From assembly GCF_037975245.1 (NCBI RefSeq), contig NC_092578.1:16312821-16376820 (forward strand): DNA of 64,000 nt, in the 5' to 3' direction. Shown here piece after piece: positions 45,401 to 57,400 of the stretch (position 1 is its first letter; each line of letters opens with the position of its first letter). Source of the DNA: Apostichopus japonicus. Lineage: Eukaryota; Echinodermata; Holothuroidea; Aspidochirotida; Stichopodidae. A program made the translations under genes and the position numbers. Below the pieces are notes generated by a model. That model searched no databases. It was given only the letters and a program-made list of their open reading frames with translations, and had not been told where the DNA came from.

Positions 45401-48400
45401 ATTAGAACCATTCAGGGTCAAGGGTCAATGCCCACTTCCTTTTCTTCTCCGATTCTATGCCATGCATTGTAAAGATCTACCGTACACCAAGCTTGATCCC
45501 CCCGAACTGATAAATTTATCCCAGGCTCTGGGATTTTGTGTGTTGTGAAATTTTTAAATGCCACAGACTCTCCCCCCATTTACCAAGTTCTCTTTCACCA
45601 TAGCCACTTAATTAAGTATAACATACATGTATCCCTTTTGAGTTTTCGTATGGACGCAGATTACAGCGTAACAGTGTACTGCATCAAATTTAAAATATAT
45701 TAAAATACTCCATCTGTAATTTGTCTACTGCAGATGACTCATTTGATGAGAAAGATAAAAAAAAGACAAAGAAAAAGGATACAACGAAAAAGGACAAAAA
45801 AAAAAAGGAAGAAAAAACCGAAAAGCAATCAAGCAACCATATTTAAGAGCATATATAGATTGAGTGAATACATATTGCAAGTTTGACGGCACGCACATGT
45901 ACGTAATGTTGTCGAATAGCACACCAGGCAATTACAGTCTGATAGTTATATACTGACTCACTCACACATGGCTCGAAAAACTGTTTCAAATTGACTGGAA
46001 TCAATTCTTGTCATTGCACCCGTGCATCTCGTTCGTCACAGCCATTAACCATCAAAACTCCAGAAATTTGTCTTGATTGGGTGGTCATAGCTGCTGTACT
46101 TATTAATAAGCGTTGGCATAAGAGTGACATTACGATATAAACACAGTTAGGAAGGGCCTTATATTCGTGGAGGTGTCCTGTACTATTGATCTCATTATAC
46201 TGTACATATATGTTTGCTAATGGTTTCTCGTCGTATTGATTTCTGTCTGAAGCCAACTTGTGAACTTCATGGTCATTTTGTATTGTGACAATATACAGTA
46301 TATAGGCTTTTCTTTGTTTTTCTTCGTTTTTTTCCCCCACACCTGTGTTGAAATTCTTTCAGGGTTGAATTGTGGATATTAAATTAATACAAGTATCAAT
46401 TTCACAGAAAATATGTTTTATTGTTTTTTTTATACTTTTTCTGAGGTAATTATTATGTTTGTAACGTGTCATTTCATTTAGATTATGAGTTTTTTTTTTA
46501 AAGCAATTTTTAAGGGAAAGACATGGTTGTCTTTGAATGTGTTCCTGGACAACCTGGTCTCTTTGCGTAGAAATAGAATTGTAGGATATCACTTTTAAAT
46601 TATATACTTCGCTTCCTCACTTAATACCTGTCTCCCCAAAACGACTGCACTGTCACTTTATTATGTCTAGAGTGACCTGAATAACCTTTGACACTGACCT
46701 CACATGCTGACCGGTCTCCTCTGGTCACCCAATCTCAGTATTCTATCACCCAAAAGTGTCTAGTTGTGTCACTTCCACTACATGTTTAGCGCCCTCCTTG
46801 TGCATTTTGCCACCCATTGTCAGTTAGCATTGACAACGTTATCATTCAGTTTGTACATTCAGCGATACTCAGGCAGACTACAACCTTAGGGCAAATTTTC
46901 TCTGGGTTTTCAAGCTTTTTTCCAACCCATCTCTTTCGACCTACTGTACAGTTCAGAACCTTATGACGAGGAAGACATATATTTTATGTACAGTATGTGA
47001 CGTTTGTATAGAGGCCTGGGGAATATTCTGTGACAGGATATTTCAACATAACTCAGTTGGACAATGGGCATAAAGAACTGTTTCATCTTTCATTTGGGAA
47101 TATAACGTAATATGTGGATATATATATCTTATTGGAAAAGCTAAATCCTTAAGAGTTATGGCCCGTGGATTAAGATTCATTTGGTGTCCCCCCTTCCCCC
47201 CTTCCCCCCTCCCCCTGGCAATCTACAGCCATCTTTGTATTTAAGGAGACTGCAGTCAGCATAATACTGTAAGACCGGTAGAAGTCCAGACCTTCCAACA
47301 GATCAAAAAATGGCTAGTACAGATTGATCTTATTAATCTTTGAATGAAATATATAGAACCTGGGTCTCTAAATTTGTTGTTAAACACACACACACACACA
47401 CAGAAAAAATTATAGTTCTAAGATTACTTTTTGACCTGTATTTTAAAGAGGACCCTTATATGGATAGATTTTTGCATTTGTGTTTAAAACACTAAATCTT
47501 TGAATTTTGATAGCTTTTTACTCCCACTGCAGATGATAAATTTCCAATGCAGGGAGGCTAGTCCGATTAACTTCCTTCTGAACGAACGGGTAATCAGTGA
47601 CACAGGCGGGTGGATCACGCATTACGGATTGATTTAACCTTGGACGTGACAGTGAATATGTGATTACCATCCCCCCAAAATAGATTACCATCTACTTTTA
47701 TGGATGAAACCCGACCACAAGGACCAAGTAGAGCTCACTTATATGAAAAGAACTATATTTTGAGAGCATTGCCTAAAGTACAGAATGTACAGAATATAAA
47801 CGAGAATGTTGATCTAGTATCATACATTTACAGTATGATTCATATGTTGCCAAGCATCATACCAATATCAATAGTGTACAGTACACAGTAAGTGTATATA
47901 TAATATAGTCTTCTAAACAGGGCATATAACCTGCAGAAAATTAATCATTTTATCTGCTGGTCGTTCTACATGTATATGATATACATGAATTGGCAGTTGT
48001 GTTTGCAGTAGAATTATAAATATATATATATGTACACAAAGGTGTATACATTACGGTTAAATTGCGAATACTCATCAGAGTCAGTTTCATTCCAATATAA
48101 AACTATGCTGCAATATAGCCTCCTCTTTAATCCTCAAAACTTAATCCTGAAAGAGAAAGAATATTTATCCTGAAAACATGTAAATTTAACAAACATTTAC
48201 AATAGCAAAGAAGTTTCAGTTCAAACAGGATCCGAACCAATTATAGATGTATAGTGTCCTCAGATTGGTTACAAAATTTATTCAGTAATATTAAAGTCAG
48301 TTTTCTGTTGTTGATTTGCATATAAAAGTATAGCATACATATATTTATATATATATTCTATGTATATATTCTATATATATATATATATAAATTTATATTT

Positions 48401-51400
48401 ATATTTATATTTATAAATATAAATTTATATTTATATTTATATTTATACATACATAACTGTATATTTATACATACATAACTATATATCTATGTAGGATTAA
48501 TACACTTGGAACTTGCCTGTATACGTACAGTACACTCTTGATAAAAAAAAATTCTTAAGGCTTAAAAGTCGACCTCAAGAGTGATTGATGCATCGGTGTG
48601 TTGCCATTCACCCCCACATACACGTTCACATGATTTTGATTCTGATTCGATATTTCGAGATGACTTTCATGCTCCAAAGAGTGGAACCATGAGATGACAA
48701 AAACAGACAACCTTTTGAGCTTTGCAAGACGGATCGGTATCAATGTATATATCAAAAAACACGGAAAATAAAATTGGAAACGTACTTTTTGGCTGCCTCC
48801 CTTTTCATCAAGGCTGCAATCGTTGATATTTAAAGGAAAGGGGCATGCACGTAAAATATGTACTGCGTCGGGTTCCACGTATGTCGTGGTATTCAATTAT
48901 CAGCTCCCACTGTATACAGTAGCTATCTTTATTAGATGGACATTGTAGACTATATCAGGAATGTACCCGGATGCGCCCGGCAATTCTGAATGCCGCCCAG
49001 TGCAAACAGTATTTTTTAACATTTCTGTCCTGCACTATTTTTGATGATTTATTTAACAAATGTTACAGTAACCGAAATATGGGTGAATATTTGGCACAGA
49101 AAGTTAGCTCCAGAGTAAGAAAAAGATACCACCATTTGCCATCTTAGCATACTTTTTTTGCAATAACTTTCCATGAATAGAATAGAAAAATGGGGGGGGG
49201 GGAAACAGAAATATCAATATTTTGTAGCTCTGCAGACTGATTTGAATGTATTGAAAAAAATAATGAAAATAAATAATTTTGGTCCTTTATAGGTATACAT
49301 AATTCTGAAATGAATAATTCTGAATATAGCAAAATCAAAATACTGTAGCTATAATGACAACAACAAACCAAAAGGTTAATAATTATGATGTAGAAAACAA
49401 GAAAAAAAGACCAAAAAGATAGAGTTTAACAACCTGTTTCAAAGTACATTGTCTTCTTTCACCTTACAAGGATATTTTTTATGTCTTTCTTACTCTTGCC
49501 AAAAAAGTTCAAAACCACAAAATAAAAAATTTGCAAGTCACTTTGTGCACTACAAATACATTATTCATGTTAAATTAAGGGCTCTGTTCAAGTCTCTACC
49601 AGACTTGATAGCTTGATGTTAGCATGGCTCATTTCATTCGGTAATTTGTGTATATGGAAGAGTGCGGATTATGCATGCATGGGGTATTAAATGAATTGAA
49701 TTTTGAGGTGTGGTGTTTAATAATTGTGTTTGTGTGCTGCATGGTACTAGTATTCAGTGAGAAAAACAAAATGTTACTTTTTCACCTTTTTTTTCTGAAC
49801 AACAGTTTTTGTGTTTAGCTGCCGAACTTTGGCCTTCTCATTCTACAAATTTTATGGACTATTTCTAAAATTTTGAAATACCGTTGTACATACTGTAAAT
49901 CTTGACATGTTTGGGATTTATGGAATATGAAGGGGAAGGGGTTGGTGGGGGGGTGGGGGGAAGGGATGGGTGCATTCCAAAGTTTTTCCACTTATATTAT
50001 TTTACATTAGATACACTTGTAATAAAGTGCATGCTTTGAGTTGAGACATTTATTAAAACTATGTTTGTAAACTTATTGAAACCAGATTTTTTTTTTTTGG
50101 GGGGGGGGGAGAGTTTCAGTTAAAGTCATACAGTGTAGTATTCCAGAAGCATGGTATGGTTAAGAAGTTCACTTTAGTTAATATGAGAAATATACATATT
50201 ATTATTGAAAGTTGTGCGGGATCCCGTGTCGCACAGTGTGTAAGGTACTTTGGATTCTGACTGGCGCCAGAGCAGTGGCGATGTAGGAATCGTGGGTATT
50301 ACTAAGGGCTGGTATACAGTAGCTCAGTTGGTAGAGCACTGGGCTTGTCACCCAAAGATAACAGGTCCCTTTTCCAATATTTATAATTTCCTAGTCAGGT
50401 TTTAGTCGTTCATATTCTCATATGAAATTATTTAAAACCAGTACGTTTTTTGGGGGAAAAACCTTTGCGAGGAAAAAAAGAGAATAAGAAAATAACTGAA
50501 TCAGAATTGGGAAAAATGCTGCCCATCTTGGTTATAGATAATGATGGCTTTCTTACTCTCTACACAACTCTTTACTGTAGGTTTGAACAAAATGCAGATG
50601 GTTTCGATCTGCTCTGCATGAGCCAGCCTACTAGAATTGTCAAACTATATCGTTATTCCAACTCGCACACTTCGTTCCTCCAACAAACCGTATTTAACTG
50701 TTCCTAAACCACGCTTGAAGACCTATGTTTACAGAAGCTTCGAATACTCTGGCTCTTATCTCTGGAACAAGTTACCAGATCACATTCGAACATGCTCTAA
50801 AATTTCTATAATTCAAAAGTCTACTAAAGACCCCATCTTTTCACTTGTTCTTTTGTAAATTAATCTGCTTTCTTTGTAAAGCGCCTTGAGCAGTGACTTT
50901 TGTCTACTGATTTGGCGCTATATAAGTCTCATTTATTATTATTATTATTCAAAATTAGCGTTATGATGAATAATTCCGGTTGATCAACTTACTTAACTAC
51001 ATATATATATATGTTTTTCCTTTCTAGGATTCTAGTTGGAGCACCAAAAGATGTCACTGCCCAGCCTGATGTGGACCAAGGAGGCACCGTTTATAAATGT
51101 CCAACTTCTCCGATCGAAAACCTAGGAATCTGCGAGAAGATCCCATTGGATACCGAAGGTGCGTACGTTTGTGGTGCAGAGAGAGTCCTTAGGACGTAAT
51201 TTTAGGAATTGATTCATAATTTCTGGCGATGCGGCAGTCTTTTGAAGCAACGACCATACAAAATCCTAATTTGCCCAAACGACACTGTTTATCATTTTGT
51301 TTTATTTCAGAGGGCCAATTATCTGTCAGGTAATATTCATGAGGAAATAAACCTACTTTTGAAGGTTTATATTTACCCAATGAAAACAGAAAAGTTAACA

Positions 51401-54400
51401 GTTAGTAGTAACATTGGATAACATTTTTTCAACTGAACTGTCATAAATTTGTGTAATTTCTATTAATGAAGTATAGAATATTTTTGTGTTGCGAGTGTGA
51501 AATCTTCTTATGTATCATTCTTCGTGTGATTCTTAAAGTTGAGTTAAATGCCTTTTTCCTGAAAGAAAAGATATGAAACAGGAAGCAATCCCCTTCCAAG
51601 AAAGTGCTGAAGTACTGTAGATAAATGAACAGAAGTAAGGAGGGGGAGGGGAGGGGGAGGGTTGGGGAGGGAGGGGCATGTGGAGACCGGAGGAAGGAAA
51701 ATCACCCATGAACCCAATACAATTTGCAATAGAGCGTTCATTATATATTACAGTATAATTCTCACAATGTTGTTTAATTATGGCAGCTGTCTGAGTCACT
51801 GTACTATTAGGAATGTCATTAAAGGGGGTGATAATGTTGTTTTATCCACCCTTCAAATAACATACCGGATTAACAATGAGGAGTGCATGTTTGTGCACAT
51901 GTTCGTCAGACAGCATGCATGCAGGCAGTGTCTGTTTGAGTTACAGTGGCAACTTTCCTCATCTACTGGGTGTGAAGTATTCTGGAAGACGGTATATTCG
52001 CTGTGGTTGTTGTCGCATCATTTACAATCTCGTTTTAAAATGTTTACCTAGAAGCTGACTGTAAATAATGAGCTATAATGTTACCCACAACCCACACATT
52101 CCAATGGTCTGAGGAGGGTTTGTCATAGTTAGCTGTTATTGTACCAGTGGTATAACCAATGTTGGCACCGCCAACCTGCTGTAAGAGCTACTAGACATTA
52201 TACAGTAGTAGTCTCAAGTGGTTTGGCAGCTTGGTTAAGACTGCTGTAGTGATTGTCAATAGCAATATAATTTATGCTAATCGAGTGAGTGTTTATAGAT
52301 CTATAATATGATATGTACTTTACACTTTACTCAAGTTTGCACACACATTATATAGATACACATGCAATGTTGAGCGCCACTGAATATTGTTGTACTTTGG
52401 ATATTATGCGCTATATAAGGTTATTTGATTGATTGATTGATTGAATGTTGTCTACATATATGTTCTGTTCATCCAATCTACTGTGATGAAAATTTGAATT
52501 GAACTCTCCGACTCGTGCCAAGTTCAGCAGAATATCTTCGACATAAATGTAACCTTTGAGGGAAGTTAGATATGTCATACAGTACATAGTATCCTCAGAG
52601 CAGGCTTGGATTGGGGCAAATATTTATCAAATTTAGGAGGAACCGAAATCCCACAGTGACAAAGTGTTGCGAGCGAACCTACAATAAATTGAATCATCAA
52701 TAAGTTGCTAATTAATGTCATTTGATAAAAGTAAATAAAAAATTAGAAGTGATGCTTTGTTTGATCAATTGCAATCTTATGTTGATTATCAGTACTGAGG
52801 GGATTTGGTAAAATTGCCAAAGAAAATGTAAAAAGCTTCTTTAATTGGTGAAGGGGGAGGGTGGGGGAACAAAGATTTACTTCGCTCCTCGCTTACCTGT
52901 CTCCTCACAACCTTAGCACCTCACAACCTTAGCACCACGAAATCCAAGGGAAATATATCCACAAGAAATTCACGTGAAGACACTTTTAATGGTAGAATGA
53001 GTAGTGAGGAGTGACCGCGGGTGGGTCCGGTCATAGAGGGCGCACAGTGTTATTATTTTACCAGGACTTTATAGGCACGGTAGAATGAGGTGCTAAGGTT
53101 GTGAGGAGACAGGTAAGCTCGTCACTCGTAAATATCCAAACCAGTAAGTTTTGGAATATATAGGCCTCGAGGAGATAATGTTTTATTATATGTTTACCGT
53201 TTACAAATATGACATACTTTCAAGGTAAAATGTAAACAGTGTGTTAATTAATGAACACAAAATCATTTCTTTAACCTTTCAGTGTCATAGAAATATCTTT
53301 GGCACTTTTTTGAGGAATATAAAAAGGAAGGGGAAAAAGAAGGAAATGATTAAAGAACAAAATGAATTTAGGAAAATTTTAATTTTAAAAATTTGAAAAC
53401 TTGTCATGGTTACTAAACTCATATATTTTCTTCGCTCCCTGCTTACCTGTCTCCCCACAACCGTTGCACCTCATTCTACCGTGCCTGGAATGAACTGGTA
53501 ACCTTTTAACACTGCGCGCCCTCTATGAACGGCTCCCTTCCTTCTCATTCTACCATCCAAAGCTGCCAGTAAGGTTTGGAGTTTCTTCCAAGTGGCGCAA
53601 GTTAATTTTTGTGGCTGTTTGGGAGAAATGTTTATCACAATCATGTCTGTGTTTAAACATAGGCCCAATGATGATGGTTGAGTTTGTTTTAAAGGTCATC
53701 TAGATATTCCTCCCAAATATGCTAGGAAGTCAAATAATGGTCGCTGGTACTTTCACTTCTCTGTGTATAATTGTCCTACACCTTAAACATCAGTTGTCTA
53801 GATAATTTTACAGTTGTCAATATCTGGAGATTATTCGTATCGCAGGGTAAGAATCCTCCCAGGAAATTATGTTGAGAAGTTTTTTAAGCTATTTTTTAAG
53901 GTTTATGTAGTTTTGAGGTTGTGTGTGGACATTAGAATGTGTGGACATTAGAATGTACGTGTTGTTCATCTGAGTTGGTTGAAATAGTTATAAATTGCAT
54001 ACATAGGTTTGAGCTTACAGAGCCAAAATAACAGATTCACAAAATACTGTGTATATACAAAAATGCTCTCCTTTATCTCTCCAATTTCCATATCTGAAAG
54101 ACACATGCGAAACAGCGATTTTTTCGTCTTATGTACACCACAGTTTAGCCGTAAAAATATCCGACTGCAATCGTAGGAAATTTTTGAAACACACTTACTT
54201 GCCTCCTGCTTGTTTTTCATCAAATTGAAAGTTGTAACTTTCCTATCAATGGGATGATACAGTGTTACCTCATAATGGTATTGATCATGTGGTGAAAAAC
54301 CCTTCGCGCAATATCCCACCAGTTTTGAGTGTTTCTTGTGACACTATTCTGACTGTCCCCCGTAAAACGGCCCCCCATATCTTTAACCATCTTTAGAACC

Positions 54401-57400
54401 GAGTCATGTTTCATTTTGTGCTCATCGATAAGTAACGGTTAAAATAAAGTAGTGACTCATTTAGAGTGGTCTGTACGAGACACAGAATAGAAACGAGCGG
54501 TCCATCTCTGGTTACATTCACCGCCGTATCTTACTGTCAGACGAGTGTCTGTGGAGTGTTTATGGGTTTCTTTTGTGAAAATTATTGACGCTTGTTCGTT
54601 CATTATCAACACGACATCAATCAAATGTCACGAGAACCACGCGCTAACGGATGGATCACTAATTGGGTCGAAAAATAGATTCGAAGAAACAGAAGAGGAA
54701 TATAAAACTTGGGTACCTGATTAAACTCAAACTCTTTTGAAAAGGGTAATTAAAGAACAATTAGTAGCTGGTTTGGGAATGTGAAGTATATATGCGCAAC
54801 GAAAATTACACATGTACATGCTTAATAAGATTTGCTGCCATGGGTACTTGCAATCTAAACAGTGAAACAATTAATGGAAGGATGGCTATGATTGATGTTA
54901 CTGTGGTAACTGTGCATGATTTACCTGTAGTTTGGAAAGGAGGCTTAGGCTATCTCCTATCAATAACCACTGAAATGTTAGCTTAAACAGTATGCAAACA
55001 ATTCGGCTTGCTCATCCCGAATCTATACCATTCAGCAACAAACCCTTCATTTTCTCAAAATGTTTTCAATCTGGAAACATCCACTGGGTTTTATTAATAT
55101 CCAACTCTAATAGTTCTCCAAACCAATAAGTTTTGGGCATTTTTGGGGGTATTATTTCTTCATCTTCTATGGAAAAATTAAATTAGTTACCATAGGAACC
55201 AAGAATAATTATACATTACCTTTAGACCTTCGCTTTAAAAGCTAATATAATAATGCTCATGTTTGTTTTCATTATTAGTGAAACAGAATTGTTTGAATAA
55301 CGATCGAAGATATGAGTTTCAAATTTCTCAAGGAGTAGCTTGAACATCTCGACGGAAGTGGCCTTTCAGCGGTTCATATAGGATCGTTCCATGGAGAATT
55401 GCTATCTTAAAAACAGAACGAACATGAGCAATGTTTTCTTACCGAAAATTGCCAATTGACGATGCAAAGCCTCGTCAGTGACCCTCAGTTCATTACTTCA
55501 TGGGCTTGTACAGTACACAACCACACACAAGATCTTCCAAACAGCCAAAGAAAAAAAAAAAAAATTTTTTTTTTTAAAAAGAAGTATATGACATCATCCT
55601 TAACTCCTTAACACACTTAAAGAGCAAGCGATTCCTTTCTTCCAAAGCCTGCTATTACCGTCATATCTCTCGGGCAGACCCAATCAAAACTTAAAACCAA
55701 AGATTTAAAGACTGCACAGGTTTGATGACATGGCGGGATGAAAATACCTGTCAGTCATTTCAGAGCTGGAAGGGGGATGAAAGATAAAAATCCTGTATTT
55801 TCTTCCACCTCTCTGGCACGGCGAGAGACGGTCGTGTTTTAACCGAAGTGTCGTCCACGTGAGTTGCCTAGTGACGACAGCGGTGGCTGGGAAAGGTGTT
55901 GTAATTATTGGCTTATATTTCATTGAAGCTTTTTTGCAGTAGACAAGAAGAAAGACTATAATGCCAAAAGTAGGAAAGAAAAAAATGAAAAAAGAAAATG
56001 AAAAAAAATTTAACAGACAGTAATAAGAGATGTCTTTGTTTGTGTCTTTTGCACGGGAAGGGAAAGGTAATGTTGCATGAAATTAATGTTCAGCACAGGA
56101 GAATGCATGTTTTGTAATTCAAATATGAACTACTCATTCATGAGATGAATGTTTCATTAATAACAGGGTCAACTACTGTAGGATGGATGGGAATTGGTCT
56201 CTTTGTTTGGGTATGGATGGAAAAATAGCTGGAAAGTTGTTAAATGTGTGAACACATATGGTAGCTACTGTACATTAGAGCACTTATATTATTCAACTTA
56301 AGTTCATATATAGATTGTATGGGGAACCAGAGAGTAGAGGTTAAAGGTCATTAGTTTATTTGCCTCCAAATGAGCAAAGCAGTCAATGATTGGGTCGTTC
56401 ATGTTCAAATGTTAACAAACAGTTTATTGTCACCGTCAAAGCTTTTTTGTCCACATTGAGGTATATTCGTCATTGTACAAAGTCTGCAAGTTGCCGCAAC
56501 TATTTGAAACTAGAAATAATAAGGGGGGGGGGGGGGGTTGTGGCAAAACTTACCGTGAAGGCTTATCATTTAAAAAATTTATATTAATCGTTTAAGATGT
56601 TGACAAATTTTGAGGCAACATTTTTTTTTTAAGAAAACAGTGCCTTACATACAAAAAACTAGAAGGTTTCAAACCCGGGCATTTTATCTACCGCTCTTTA
56701 CATTAGAATTCCCTTCTTTTGGGGGTTTCAAGTTTGAGGACCAGTTTCAGTCAAATGATTCATTTCTGACTTTCCATTGCCAGTCATTGGCATATTTAGA
56801 TTTACATGTGTGATCACAAAACTTTATGATAAGAGATAAAACAATCCTTGAAAAACATGAAGGTAATATATGCATCATAGTACTTGGTACAGGTAGCCAA
56901 TACTGAGGCTGGAACTGATAGTGGGTGTACGTTTGCAGCTTTTGTCCTCGTGGATATCTTTTCTCTTTTGCACGGTTTTGCAGTGTGTAGTAATTTTTGG
57001 TATTTACTGACAACGGTCTCCGGCTGGACGATAAGTCAAGCAGCTTAATTATAGCATGGCGATGCCTCGAGTGATAACAGATGCTCATTAAAAGTTTTTG
57101 TTTAATTGGGATAGAGATCATTGGGATATAAGCTGGCTCAGATCAATGGCCACACATATACATATATGTTGACAGAATTCTCTTTCATAACAGTCGGATC
57201 CTGTTTAGTCTGTCGTCACTGGTACCCATCTGGGTAAGACGGCCGCAGAGGATGAATTAGATTCTAACGTTTGTTGTCTTTCATCAACATTGCATGATCG
57301 CTACTGCTTTCTTTGTTCGTCGATGACTAATATCGTAATTAGAATGTACAGGATCTTCCTTTCCATATAAGGATTGTAAAGCGCATAGAACTTGTGGATT

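Larger units (their letters stand above)
24421..51027 (+). other. Integrin alpha intron 1 (26.6 kb), repeat-rich
   Basis: Filled with AT-rich unique sequence, minisatellites, foldback elements, SINE and LINE remnants and G/C homopolymers, listed separately. Long open frames at 25752-26162, 26586-27032 and 28578-29051 show no family similarity or biased composition and are judged chance. Confidence 0.85.

Noticed and set aside
45725-45931. Minus-strand open frame antisense to the Lys-rich segment
   Set aside because: Phe/Leu/Ser-rich sequence is the antisense of poly-A/G rich DNA; the plus strand has the better splice signal and stop.
50315-50380. Functional tRNA
   Set aside because: Good A box, but the TTCRA core of the T arm is missing and the acceptor stem is unconvincing.
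51662-52051. 129-residue plus-strand open frame just after integrin exon 2
   Set aside because: Starts in a G-rich tract and shows no integrin or other similarity; the integrin frame splices at 51158.
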